From Candidatus Kapaibacterium sp. (GTDB lineage Bacteria > Bacteroidota > Ignavibacteria > Kapaibacteriales > UBA7675): a DNA stretch of 45,377 bases. Shown here piece by piece: positions 16,193 to 24,614 of this stretch. The notes beneath the pieces were generated by a model that searched no databases, was not told the origin of the DNA, and saw nothing but the letters and a program-made list of their open reading frames with translations. Position 1 is the first letter of the stretch. Each line of letters opens with the position of its first letter. The position numbers and the translations under genes are program-made. The stretch covers positions 129,342 to 174,718 of the forward strand of contig JANQRB010000044.1 of the NCBI GenBank assembly GCA_028284775.1, written 5' to 3'.

Positions 16193-18064
16193 ATGCAGGC
16201 AACGCCCTTATCCTATTCCGGTATCAGCTCGGCGCTGTTGTATGGAGCTCTGGCACTTATCCCATTGGCATACAGCTTTGTCAGCATTGATCCGGGCCTC
16301 CACATTCGCTGTATCATCCTGGCGCTCCTGGTGACATTGCTCGCCGCGGCGGTACTGGTCCGTCTGCGGCGGCAATCGGCAGAAGTCGCCGACTGGTGGC
16401 GCAACGGCATTGTGTATGCCCAGGGACTCTTTGTGCTGCTGATGGCCATAGCCCTGCCGCAGGCGCTGAGTATCAGCGAGGCAGGCTTTGACCTGGCTCG
16501 CACCGCGCTCCTGTTCAGCTTGTTGGCGCTGGCGGGAATGCTGCAGCCGGCGGACGAGCTGGCGGAAGACAGGGTGATAAAAACGCTGCTGTGCGGAATT
16601 GGCATTCTTTGCATTATTACGGTCTTTCAATGGGCTGATTATCGCACGGATCCATCGACAGTACGCAGTTTGAATTCGATATCCGGCACCCTGGGCAACA
16701 AAAATCTGCTCTCCTCATATCTGGCAATTGCTTTCGGCTTCGTGGTGTATGCCCTGCTCAATTTCAGCGCTGCCTGGCGTCTGCTCGCAGCTTCGACCGC
16801 CGGAGTCTCGATCGCAATTATTGTCTTGCTGCAAAGCCGGGCGGTCTGGTTGGCCCTGTTGGCCGGTCTTTTTGTCTGCGGGCTGGCGGCCGTACTGACA
16901 GGTCGCAAGACTCCGTTTCAGCTGCCGCGTGTCGGTCTGGCGGCGCTGGCCGCCTTAATCGTCGCGGGGATCATCGCCGGCGTGACGCTCACGGACAGCT
17001 CCCGCTATGGGGTCGAAACGCCGACCTCGCGTTTGCTTTCTGTAACCAACACGCAGCGCGGGACTTCAGCGGAAATGCGATTGACGGTCTGGAAAAAAAC
17101 ACTGCAGATGGCGAGCGAGCATCCGCTTGGCGTCGGGCCCGGCAACTGGAAGTTCCATCTGCCCGCCTACGGCACCGAAGGAATGTGGTCGGAGCAGGGT
17201 GAACGTCATTACATTCGTCCGCACAACGACTTCTTGTGGGTCCTTGCCGAGGGCGGCATCGCGGCGTTCCTGAGCTATGCCGCCGGCTTTCTGCTCGCTT
17301 ATCTCTATTGCTGGCGCAGACTCCTCAGGGCGGACTCCGCCAGAGAAGGCATGCTGGTCCTGGCCATGCTGTGCGGATTAACGGTCTACCTTGTCGATGC
17401 CTGTTTCTCCTTTCCCAAGGAGCGCTTCGCGCATCAGTCTTTGCTTATCATTATCTTCGCGCTGGCCGCCGCCGGCCACTACAAAGACCGGGCGGCGCAG
17501 ACCCGGTCGACGAGCTACGTTCTTCAGGCCACCCTGGCGGCAAGTTGTCTGATGATCGGCCTTGCCGCGTTTTTGCTTGGAATCGAACGTTATGGGGCGG
17601 AAGCAAGTGCCCGCGAAGCACTGGTTCTGCGGAATGTCGAGGGCGCCGAAGATCGTCTGATCAGTACCTTTGAGGCCGGACGTTCGCAATGGTACACCCT
17701 GGATCCTTCGGCTACGCCACTGGCCTGGTATTCGGGAGTGGCGCACTTCGTACAAGGCGAGTACCAACAGGCGCTGCAATACTTTCGGGAGGCACATCGC
17801 GCGCATCCCAATCATCTTCACGTTCTTAACAATCTGGCCACAGCCAGTCAGAAAACCGGCGACATCGACGGAGCAATTACATACTATGAGCGTGCGCTGG
17901 TCATATCGCCTAACTTTGCCGAGGCGGCGACCAACCTGTGCGCCATCTATTACAATTTGGGCGACTATCACAAGGCAATGCAGGTACTTCTTAGCTGCAA
18001 GCCTGAAGAGGCACATGAACGGTATAATCAATATTTAATCAGGGTTAAACAAAAGCTGCACTAG
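16193..18064 (+). CDS. O-antigen ligase/polymerase-like membrane protein with C-terminal TPR repeats
   Basis: The product (about 623 residues) has about a dozen membrane helices followed by a soluble tail. The Wzy_C/WaaL-type core is recognised by SGTLGNKNLLSSYLAIAFGF, LLQSRAVWLALLAG, the periplasmic loop with RLTVWKKTLQMASEHPLGVGPGNWKF and the RPHNDFLWVLAEGGIAAFL motif, whose Arg and His are typical of the O-antigen ligase active loop. From about residue 520 there are TPR repeats (ALQYFREAHRAHPNHLHVL, AITYYERALVISPNFAEAA). The family joins or polymerises glycans on lipid carriers at the outer face of the inner membrane; TPR-fused versions may act in protein glycosylation. I use the ATG at 16193; an in-frame TTG four codons upstream is possible. 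Its stop lies inside the ribosome binding site of the next gene. Confidence 0.87.
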   Translation: MQATPLSYSGISSALLYGALALIPLAYSFVSIDPGLHIRCIILALLVTLLAAAVLVRLRRQSAEVADWWRNGIVYAQGLFVLLMAIALPQALSISEAGFDLARTALLFSLLALAGMLQPADELAEDRVIKTLLCGIGILCIITVFQWADYRTDPSTVRSLNSISGTLGNKNLLSSYLAIAFGFVVYALLNFSAAWRLLAASTAGVSIAIIVLLQSRAVWLALLAGLFVCGLAAVLTGRKTPFQLPRVGLAALAALIVAGIIAGVTLTDSSRYGVETPTSRLLSVTNTQRGTSAEMRLTVWKKTLQMASEHPLGVGPGNWKFHLPAYGTEGMWSEQGERHYIRPHNDFLWVLAEGGIAAFLSYAAGFLLAYLYCWRRLLRADSAREGMLVLAMLCGLTVYLVDACFSFPKERFAHQSLLIIIFALAAAGHYKDRAAQTRSTSYVLQATLAASCLMIGLAAFLLGIERYGAEASAREALVLRNVEGAEDRLISTFEAGRSQWYTLDPSATPLAWYSGVAHFVQGEYQQALQYFREAHRAHPNHLHVLNNLATASQKTGDIDGAITYYERALVISPNFAEAATNLCAIYYNLGDYHKAMQVLLSCKPEEAHERYNQYLIRVKQKLH

Positions 18065-18073
18065 GAGGTGCGT

Positions 18074-19288
18074 ATGAAAACTGTTCGACTGTGTTTGTTT
18101 TGTCTGTTACTGGCGGGCCTGCCCTTTGCGGCGGACGCCAGGGGCGTGGAGTCTACGCCCGGACAACAGACATTGCAGGCCGCAGCGGCCGAAGAGCCGC
18201 TGGAGACCAAGATTTCAGGTAGGGACGTCATTTTCGGCCAGGGCACACCGTCCATTACCGCCGTCGAGACGGACGATGGCGGCATCGGCGAGGATCTCGA
18301 AGTGACGATTACCGGCGTTAATACGGAGTTTTCGCAGACGACGCCCGCAACGGCATGGCTTACATTCGCGGCGGCTACGCCCATTACGAGTTCGTATACC
18401 AGCTATAGGAGCCCCACGAAAATCGTCGCCAACTTTACGATTCCCGAGAATGCGCCGATCGGTCTCTGGAGCCTGCGGGTCAGAACGCCGGATAATCGAA
18501 CCGCCGAGGCGGACAACATCGTTGAAGTAACATTGGCGGCGGTGCAGCCGCTCTCGCCGGCAATTGATGCCACATGTGTCGCGCCGCGTACCGGCTTCCG
18601 CTGGCAGGCGGTGAAACGCGCCAGAGAGTATCAGCTTCAGGCATCGTACAGCGAGGACTTCAGCAACCCGGTTATCGATCAGAAGACGCAGGAGTTGATC
18701 TACCGGCCCGACGAAGCGCTGGAAGGAAATCAGCAGATTTATTGGCGTGTGGTCGGCATCGGCGACAATGGCGTTACCGGCAATGAAATGAATTCGCGAT
18801 TCAGCACGGGTCTGCAGCCTGCAATCGAGCGTCAGGGCGGTTCGCTTCACTGCTCGATTCAAGATGCCGATTCCTATCAATGGTATCGCGACGGAACCCC
18901 AATCGAGTTTGCGACTGAAAGCGTCTACCAGGTAACCCAACCGGGCGAATATCTGGTAGAAGCCGAAACCTTCGGCTGCACGATGCTCTCCGAGCCGCTG
19001 CGTATTACGGTCAGCGTTGACGATTGTGGACTCGTACGGCCCTATATCAGCCTCAGTCCCAACCCTTCCGACGGCCGGACCGTCGTTACGACGCACAGCT
19101 GCAACGACGCGCCGCTAACGATTCGCGTAGCCGATGTACGCGGCCAGGAAGTGCTGCAGTTCAGCAGCTTAATGACAGCTACGAGCTTCGCGCAGGAGCT
19201 CGACCTGAGCTCCTTAGCCGCCGGGGTGTATTACGTGCATGTGCGCAACGGCAACAGGGTGAAAGTCTTTAACTTCATTCGTCAATAA
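18074..19288 (+). CDS. Secreted multi-domain protein with Ig-like modules and T9SS sorting domain
   Basis: The 404-residue product begins with a signal peptide (MKTVRLCLFCLLLAGLPFAADA). It contains an IPT/Ig-like domain at about 55-155 (ITGVNTEFSQTTPATAWLTF), a fibronectin-like segment (FRWQAVKRAREYQLQAS ... IYWRVVGIGDNG), a second Ig-like module (ADSYQWYRDGTPIEFATESV ... GEYLVEAETFGC) and a T9SS type A tail (LSPNPSDGRTVVTTHSC ... LAAGVYYVHVRNGNRVKVF). The start is the ATG at 18074 with AGGAGG five bases before it; that site overlaps the stop of the O-antigen-ligase-like gene, so the two are translationally coupled. An intrinsic terminator follows. Function is unknown; the architecture suggests a surface adhesin or structural protein. 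Confidence 0.88.
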   Translation: MKTVRLCLFCLLLAGLPFAADARGVESTPGQQTLQAAAAEEPLETKISGRDVIFGQGTPSITAVETDDGGIGEDLEVTITGVNTEFSQTTPATAWLTFAAATPITSSYTSYRSPTKIVANFTIPENAPIGLWSLRVRTPDNRTAEADNIVEVTLAAVQPLSPAIDATCVAPRTGFRWQAVKRAREYQLQASYSEDFSNPVIDQKTQELIYRPDEALEGNQQIYWRVVGIGDNGVTGNEMNSRFSTGLQPAIERQGGSLHCSIQDADSYQWYRDGTPIEFATESVYQVTQPGEYLVEAETFGCTMLSEPLRITVSVDDCGLVRPYISLSPNPSDGRTVVTTHSCNDAPLTIRVADVRGQEVLQFSSLMTATSFAQELDLSSLAAGVYYVHVRNGNRVKVFNFIRQ

Positions 19289-19313
19289 GACTTTGTAACT
19301 GCGTTCTGCAAAG

Positions 19314-19347
19314 ACCTGCCGGAAATCATAGTCCGGCAGGTTTTTTT
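19314..19347 (+). terminator. Intrinsic terminator after the ligase-cargo pair
   Basis: A perfect 10-base-pair stem (ACCTGCCGGA with TCCGGCAGGT) and an 8-base loop run directly into seven T residues, 25 bases after the cargo stop codon. Confidence 0.92.
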
Positions 19348-19499
19348 GTTGTCTGAACCGGAACGGCAGATCTCCGACCAAGTGACATGAGTATTGCGCG
19401 TATCCGCCGCCGCGTACCTTGTCCATATCCGCCGCATTGCTCGTCGTCTGGGTGTCGCTAAGTTTTTTGTTTGAACTCTTATGGATATCGGAGATCGGT

Positions 19500-19847
19500 A
19501 TGGTCGCTATCAAGCATTTGCTCAGCATACAGGCGTCGGACGAAGCAATCTACCATGCAATAAGTACGGCCGAAGGCCTCGCCGGCTGGTGGACGACCGA
19601 GGTCATCGCGCAGCCTGTCGAGGGCAGTGTCGCTGAGTTCAGGTTCGGCGATCGCTATCACAACAAAATGATCGTCAAGCGCCTCGTGCCGCAGCAACGA
19701 GTGGAATGGGAATGTATCCAGGGCGATGCGGAATGGCTAGGTACAAATTTCATCTTCGACATCGAAGGCGAAGCCGGGGGCTGCGTCCTGAAGTTTGCGC
19801 ACACGGACTGGCGCGAGGTGACTGACTTTTATGCCAGCTGCAATTAA
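19500..19847 (+). pseudogene. AHSA1/SRPBCC-domain protein, C-terminus cut off by an IS element
   Basis: The 115-residue frame matches START/SRPBCC proteins of the AHSA1 type: IKHLLSIQASDEAIYHAIS, AEGLAGWWTTEV, VKRLVPQQRVEWECI and LKFAHTDWREVTDFYASCN. These proteins have a helix-grip fold that binds hydrophobic ligands. The ATG at 19500 follows GGAG with a six-base gap. Family members are usually about 140-150 residues and end in a long C-terminal helix; here the frame stops right after DFYASCN, exactly where the IS5-family transposase remnant begins on the other strand. The final helix that closes the ligand cavity is missing, so the product is probably non-functional. Confidence 0.78.
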
Positions 19848-20445
19848 CGGTGTGGCTCACGCAGGCGCAAACAGCGCATTTGTTCCAGCGTGACGCTTCC
19901 GTCGTTTCGCAGCACATGTAATAGACAAGACTTGATACTTAGATAAAAAAAACGAGCTACCAGAAGTCGATAATTCTGCAACCAGGCAAACAAGCATTCA
20001 ACTTTCCAACGTCTTTTGCTGCGACGTAATGCCCGGCCGTCCTGGCTTGGCGCTTTGTTCCGATTGCTTTTGTGAGGCGCGATCACTTTTATGCTTTCCT
20101 CAAGCAGCGCTTCATCCAATGGATTGCTATCGTACGCTTTGTCGCCTATCAATCGTTCGGGTTTGGCATGCGTCAGTCGCTCGTTGATACAGGTTTTGAC
20201 AAGTGTGACTTCATGCGACCTAGCACTATCAATGCATTCGGATCAATGAAGACCAGAGCGGTCTGCAATTGCCATGAGTTTCATGCCCTGGCCCCGATTA
20301 GTCTTGCCCACGAAGGCCCCCTTTATTCGCCGGTACAAACGTGCCGTCGACAAAACACTCTGATTAAGTCAATCTGCCCTCGTTTCTCCAAATCTTGGGC
20401 CACACGTCGCAGCATCGGGTCGAACACGACGCTTGGGCTGATATG
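19844..20445 (-). mobile_element. Decayed IS5-family transposase
   Basis: The C-terminal 100 residues are intact: RLIGDKAYDSNPLDEALL with the second catalytic Asp, and RRSKRRWKVECLFAWLQNYR with the catalytic Glu, as in IS5-family (IS427-like) DDE transposases. Upstream, similarity continues in shifted frames: DPMLRRVAQDLEKRGQIDL, then VDGTFVPANKGG (first catalytic Asp), then VGKTNRGQGMKLMAIADRSG, then a TGA stop before HEVTLVKTCINERL. At least two frameshifts and a stop therefore separate the pieces, and the N-terminal third is absent. Its transposase-end boundary falls at the truncated AHSA1 gene. I could not identify terminal inverted repeats or target duplication with confidence. Confidence 0.85.
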
Positions 20446-20458
20446 CTAGCGTTTTTTA

Positions 20459-20809
20459 TTACAATAATTCGATCCTGCACGGCTGCACATCAATCGTGCT
20501 CGCAGGAGGACCAAACGGGCAATTGTCAAGGCACTGGCAGGTTTCGTCATAATCGGTCAGGTACACTTCAGAGATGCAAGTATTATCGGGCGCAGGCGCT
20601 CGAACAGTTTTTGAAGCAGGCACAACAATATGAACCATTTCTCCATTACAGGCAGTGATCTCCAATTCAACTGAAAATGGGAGGGTGTTTTTGATCGTGT
20701 AACGTGTACAAGTACAACTCCCGGTACAATCTGTGTACAGGTTTACAGGCATTGCCATCACAGCGATGACAATCGCCAGCACTCCAAAAAAAGTCTTAAG
20801 GATCGACAT
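20459..20809 (-). CDS. Small Cys-rich secreted protein, unknown function
   Basis: The 116-residue product has a signal peptide (MSILKTFFGVLAIVIAVMAMPV) and a mature part of about 90 residues with nine cysteines, clustered at DCTGSCTC near the start and ETCQCLDNC near the end. This suggests a disulfide-stabilised extracytoplasmic protein. GGGAG lies six bases before the ATG and a Bacteroidota-like promoter is visible upstream. The base composition is AT-richer than in the neighbouring GC-rich genes. It starts the AT-rich island and shares its high Cys content with the exported protein at 21759. I do not recognise a family. Confidence 0.7.
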   Translation of the reverse strand: MSILKTFFGVLAIVIAVMAMPVNLYTDCTGSCTCTRYTIKNTLPFSVELEITACNGEMVHIVVPASKTVRAPAPDNTCISEVYLTDYDETCQCLDNCPFGPPASTIDVQPCRIELL

Positions 20810-20851
20810 TTCAGACTCCCTGTTGTTGATGAAGTTGAGGCAGTGGTATTT

Positions 20852-20883
20852 AGAATATAGTAGAATCTAGCGGGCGTTGCAAA
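20852..20883 (-). promoter_or_regulatory. Probable promoter of the small Cys-rich protein gene
   Basis: On the minus strand TTTG (20883-20880) is separated by 20 bases from TATATTCT (20859-20852), close to the Bacteroidota TTTG/TAnnTTTG arrangement. Transcription would begin about 35 bases before the ATG. Confidence 0.4.
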
Positions 20884-21076
20884 AGAGAATTACCGGATTT
20901 AAAAGTGGCTGGTGCCTGCGGGATAAGATTGCATTTACAAACGCTGATTACAGCTATTTTCGGGCTATTTGTGAAATTAACATTAAAGTTTTATCCATTT
21001 ATGTCAATAGTAAGATTGTATCCTTTTGTGTAATGACCTGCTAGCAAAGTTTTTTTGGCTGCCAAAGGACTTCGCT

Positions 21077-21316
21077 ATGCAGAACAACAAACAATTACCG
21101 TCTTCTCCTCGTGACAATCAAAAAGTACGACTTGCTACCTGGACTCTTGCCGCGTGCTGGTTGTATCTAACTGGTCTGGCTGGTGTGTTGGTAAGCCTGA
21201 AACCTGACGCTGCGATGCAGGTATTCGCAGCAACAACAGCAACACTTGCTGCCTGGTGCATCAAACGAATATTGCGAGTTTTGTTCCCGACCGACAAAGG
21301 TAGTGATGAAGAGTAG
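21077..21316 (+). CDS. Small two-helix membrane protein, unknown function
   Basis: The 79-residue product has a polar N-terminus (MQNNKQLPSSPRDNQKV), two hydrophobic segments (TWTLAACWLYLTGLAGVLVS and MQVFAATTATLAAWCI) and a basic/acidic tail (KRILRVLFPTDKGSDEE). The ATG at 21077 follows AGGA with about eight bases between. The short connecting loop and size are reminiscent of small holin-like or accessory membrane peptides, but no family is recognised and no phage genes are near. Confidence 0.55.
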   Translation: MQNNKQLPSSPRDNQKVRLATWTLAACWLYLTGLAGVLVSLKPDAAMQVFAATTATLAAWCIKRILRVLFPTDKGSDEE

Positions 21317-21629
21317 CGGCGCTTGCAGTATTCGGTGTTGCAACGTCGGTTAAAAGGGCAAAACGGGACTTTTGGGACTCCTATAAAAAAGGGGGGCGGC
21401 AAAGCCCATAGATACATCCGGTCAGGTACGCTAGGAGCAGTAGGCAAATGCTGCAAGGAAGTGGCAGTGGTAAGCTCAATGCCGATGTTACTTTCTGTAG
21501 TTTTCGTGGAGTTTTACGTAGTGGAACCAGTTGATAATTCACCGAAATCAAGTGTGATAGATCTGCCCGGCTGCAAACTGGCGTAGAAAAAGACTCTATT
21601 ATCGATGTCACCGAGTCATTATTATTGTT
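21317..21629. other. Intergenic stretch, nothing recognised
   Basis: This AT-rich stretch holds only short frames without credible starts or protein-like composition. A G-rich run (positions about 21390-21397) is visible but no clear terminator or RNA fold. Confidence 0.4.
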
Positions 21630-21661
21630 TTTGCGACATTTACATCCGTTTGTTATATTTT
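21630..21661 (+). promoter_or_regulatory. Probable promoter of the lipoprotein-Lgt operon
   Basis: TTTG (21630-21633), a 20-base spacer, then TATATTTT (21654-21661), matching seven of eight positions of TAnnTTTG if the two n positions are counted. The leader before the first ATG at 21759 would be about 90 bases. Confidence 0.45.
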
Positions 21662-21758
21662 CAATCAGGTAGTTGGTATTATATTACTGAACTGTTTGCA
21701 GCATTACCCTGTACGTATGCCACCTGTTGCTGCAAGCCGCAAAACCGATGGGTAATCT

Positions 21759-22478
21759 ATGACGCAAACGAACCGTCGATGGCGAATGTATGCCATTTTT
21801 GTACTGTTTATCAACCTGGCAATTATTTCGCTGGGTAGTTCTTGCCAGGTTGTCGTTGCTTATTGTATTAGCTATGACTTTTCCGACTGCAATCCAGAAC
21901 TCAATATCTGGAACGGTGCACAGGTACGAATGATCACAAAAGAAACACGATACCATCCATCGTTTCCTGAGGATGAAGTAGTATATGTAAGAGCACAGCA
22001 AGCTCCCTTAGCTGCTCTTAGACAACGCTTTGTTCGTGCATACATCCCCGCAGCCCGAGGTGATTGTGAGGGTGGGATAGTTTATGTTGGACCAGTGGAA
22101 TATTCGTTTGAAGAACTTTTTGAATGTAAACATGGCCGTAAGCCAACAGCAGCAGAATTGGAATCAATAACCGAAGAACAAGCCACACAGTTGTTGAATG
22201 AATGCAAGGGTATTTCAATAGACTGTCCTGGCGGTGAGTATACGCTTGAGGCGGAGCCCATCTTACCAACTTTCAGGGAACAACATTTCCAGCCGCTACT
22301 ACCCTGCCTAGGCTCTGTAAATACGAACAAAATTTTTCAAATAGGAGGTAAAGTAATTTTTCCGGATGGAACGGAATGCGAACTTGAGGAAAGGTATGAA
22401 ACTCCTATGATCTTTAAACAAAATACCACAATCAATGTTGTTATGAAGCTCAGAGAAGATTGCCCGCTTTGCAGTTAA
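21759..22478 (+). CDS. Cys-rich exported protein, possibly a lipoprotein
   Basis: The 239-residue product begins with a membrane-spanning signal (MYAIFVLFINLAIISLGSSC after nine basic/polar residues). The Cys at the end could be a lipobox Cys, though LGSSC is a poor match to the consensus. The mature region has about a dozen Cys, many as C-x-G or D-C pairs (DCEGG, NECKGISIDCPGG, REDCPLCS), pointing to disulfides. I do not recognise a family. It is the first of three same-strand genes (47 and 27 bases apart) that include a lipoprotein and an Lgt-like enzyme. No strong ribosome binding site is seen. Confidence 0.65.
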   Translation: MTQTNRRWRMYAIFVLFINLAIISLGSSCQVVVAYCISYDFSDCNPELNIWNGAQVRMITKETRYHPSFPEDEVVYVRAQQAPLAALRQRFVRAYIPAARGDCEGGIVYVGPVEYSFEELFECKHGRKPTAAELESITEEQATQLLNECKGISIDCPGGEYTLEAEPILPTFREQHFQPLLPCLGSVNTNKIFQIGGKVIFPDGTECELEERYETPMIFKQNTTINVVMKLREDCPLCS

Positions 22479-22525
22479 TAATTTGATATACATAACTAGC
22501 TATATACACTATTCGGACAAAAACT

Positions 22526-23377
22526 ATGAATGCAAAAATCACACCTAGATTTAGTCCCTTGTTCATAAGCCTAATCTGTATAATTGCAATAGGTTGCGGT
22601 GACGAAGCGCCGTCTACGCCAAACGACAATATTGATAACACTAAACCTGTACTCTTGGCAGGTCGATATACACTTGAGGAATTGATTGGACAATATAATG
22701 GTAACAATGTAGCTGGTGTAATTGAGTTGTACAATTGGAATTACGATATTTTACGACAAACAATTCCGGGGACAAGCCCATGGGAAAGCCGTACATTCGT
22801 AAGCTCGAACGGAGAAGCAGACTTCTTTGATGTTTCACTCGGTACACTGACTTCTGCAGGTATAATGACCGTTAACGATGTTTTCTTTAAGGAAATTCAA
22901 ACAGGGATTTATCAAGACTGGAGTCTATCAGGAGAACCAAAACTCGAAACCTATTTCGGTACTGGTGTAAACGAAATATTCGTTTCAGGAACTGACGAAA
23001 TATCTCCCTATCAAGGCACGGTTTCCTTTTCACAAGCACCGTTGATTACAAATATATCTCGTGGTCAACAAGTATCGCGATCGGCAGATTTGCCAATCCT
23101 TTGGACAGGTTCAAATTCCGGTTATGTGGAAATTGGTATAGACGCTGATAATGCTATCAGCAATCCACAAGAAGGACAGATTGCCGGAATTGTAAAATTC
23201 ATTGACAATACGGGTACGTCCTCGCTTTCTGTAAGCGGCTTACAGAAGCTCCCGAACGGTATTGTAGAAGTCTATGTATGGCAGTATGACCCCGTACCAA
23301 TTACTCTATCAAATGGACAGCAAGTTTATGTTGTGGGTATGTCAATTCATGAAGTTTCAATTGAACTCGTGAACTAA
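22526..23377 (+). CDS. Predicted lipoprotein, unknown function
   Basis: The 283-residue product has a signal peptide ending in IIAIGC, followed by an acidic/Pro-Thr linker (GDEAPSTPND) as usual after a lipid-modified Cys. The mature part is strand-rich, with two sections: about 45-170 and about 180-283. The second section (LPILWTGSNSGYVEIGIDAD) resembles an Ig-like domain. There is no T9SS tail. It sits between the Cys-rich exported protein and the Lgt-like gene in a probable operon. Codon and base use are AT-rich and no Shine-Dalgarno site precedes the ATG. Confidence 0.72.
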   Translation: MNAKITPRFSPLFISLICIIAIGCGDEAPSTPNDNIDNTKPVLLAGRYTLEELIGQYNGNNVAGVIELYNWNYDILRQTIPGTSPWESRTFVSSNGEADFFDVSLGTLTSAGIMTVNDVFFKEIQTGIYQDWSLSGEPKLETYFGTGVNEIFVSGTDEISPYQGTVSFSQAPLITNISRGQQVSRSADLPILWTGSNSGYVEIGIDADNAISNPQEGQIAGIVKFIDNTGTSSLSVSGLQKLPNGIVEVYVWQYDPVPITLSNGQQVYVVGMSIHEVSIELVN

Positions 23378-23404
23378 TTGTACAGATGAAAGAAACGTTG
23401 TCGA

Positions 23405-24148
23405 ATGTACCCAACGATAGAGTTTAGTGGTTTTGAAGTAAAGACATTTTTGCTCTGTATTTGCGTCGGATTCACTCTAAGCAGTGTGTATGTCTATGAA
23501 ACACGAACTTCACTAAAACTGCTGCATTGGTGGCTATTTCTTTTCTCTTTCTGGTTTTTTGGCCGTTTGGGACAAGAAATATTCTACAATTTCCCCCTGC
23601 ATGTTCCGGTTAGTTTCGGTATCTATGGTGGATCGTCAATTCTCGGTTCTCTACTTGCGAGCACTTTCCTCATTCCCATTTTTGCTAGGTTGAAAAGTAT
23701 TGATTGGAGAACCCTAGCAGATTCTCTTGTTACGCCGCTTCTCATAATTCAAATGTGCGGCAAGTTTGGATGCCTGATGGAGGGGTGCTGTTTTGGTATT
23801 CCGACATCTGCACCGTGGTGTGTTTCCAATCAGTTGCAGCCGGAAATCTGTCGTCATCCAACACAAGTCTATGAGCTGGTTTCATTGGCGATGTTATTTT
23901 GTGTTGTCTGGTTCCTGTCAAAGTCTCCACGGCAGAGAGGCGGCGTAGTATCGGGGACCTACCTTCTAATCTACGGTGTGGAAAGATTTGGAGTTGAGTT
24001 TGTGAGAGGGGACACAGTAGCAATTGGAGTTTTCAGGCTGACAATTGGACAAACTATATCTTTGATTTTCATTGTTGTTGGTCTTGTAATTCTGATTAGC
24101 CGATTACACTTGCAAGACGGTATCAAAACGAAATTGCATCAAGGTTAG
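23405..24148 (+). CDS. Lgt-like prolipoprotein diacylglyceryl transferase
   Basis: The 247-residue protein has about seven membrane helices and Lgt hallmarks: YGGSSILGS at 74-82 (the HGG or YGG loop), GKFGCLMEGCCFGIPT at 119-134 (the GRxGCFxxGCC signature), HPTQVYE at 151-157 and RFGVEFVRGD at 194-203, corresponding to the conserved R-x-x-x-E-x-x-R tail. Lgt transfers diacylglycerol from phosphatidylglycerol to the lipobox Cys at the inner membrane, the first step of lipoprotein maturation. The usual Arg of the GRxGC signature is Lys here. Gene order (two putative substrates, then lgt) and AT-rich composition suggest a dedicated or horizontally acquired second copy rather than the housekeeping gene; this cannot be settled from the window. 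Confidence 0.86.
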   Translation: MYPTIEFSGFEVKTFLLCICVGFTLSSVYVYETRTSLKLLHWWLFLFSFWFFGRLGQEIFYNFPLHVPVSFGIYGGSSILGSLLASTFLIPIFARLKSIDWRTLADSLVTPLLIIQMCGKFGCLMEGCCFGIPTSAPWCVSNQLQPEICRHPTQVYELVSLAMLFCVVWFLSKSPRQRGGVVSGTYLLIYGVERFGVEFVRGDTVAIGVFRLTIGQTISLIFIVVGLVILISRLHLQDGIKTKLHQG

Positions 24149-24614
24149 TAGTGCAATTTTATGTTAATATCTTTCGGGCTTTTGCCCTTTTAGCATGTAC
24201 ATTATTCTCCTCAGGTATTTTTGAGATGTGCTTGCTTTAAGACATAGAAAAACTCACAGCATAGCATCCGACTTCACTTTTACTATCACCCGTATACATT
24301 TAGAAATGGAACGCGTATACTCAAAACCGAGGTGCGCCGGAAGAATGGTATAGTTATCAAGTGAAAATCCCCGTGAAATGTTAATCTCCATGGAGTCATT
24401 TTGAGTTTTGAATAACACCCGACAATGAGAGGAATTGGAGCAATAATGCTGGCGACTCACATAGCCGCAATTTGAGAATTGATCGCTTCGGAAGGTTTTG
24501 AAGATCTTTGGTCGGATAATCCTTAATTGCACTTGGGGCTGTCATAATATTGTATTTCTTAGGCGGAGGTGCATTAAAGGATGGAGGGCTTGAAGTTTTT
24601 TCGAAAGAGTAATT
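24149..24614. other. AT-rich intergenic stretch after the Lgt-like gene
   Basis: No confident gene. A minus-strand frame ending at 24254 contains a protein-like stretch (MEINISRGFSLDNYTILP) but has no good start upstream; I leave it unannotated. On the plus strand a short frame ending at 24612 reads VIILYFLGGGALKDGG, a hydrophobic fragment without a start codon. Confidence 0.4.

Noticed and set aside
18215..19096. Minus-strand open frame of about 293 codons
   Set aside because: Antisense to the Ig-module T9SS cargo with its excellent AGGAGG site and terminator.
21323..21586. Plus-strand frame of 87 codons in the AT-rich island
   Set aside because: TTG start without ribosome binding site, mixed composition and no helix or domain pattern.
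24176..24191. GGGC-TTTT-GCCC-TTTT after the Lgt-like gene
   Set aside because: The stem is only four base pairs, too short for a confident intrinsic terminator.
24520..24612. Short plus-strand fragment LYFLGGGALKD reminiscent of SecD/SecF helices
   Set aside because: Only about 30 codons, no start codon and similarity ends abruptly; too little to call a gene fragment.
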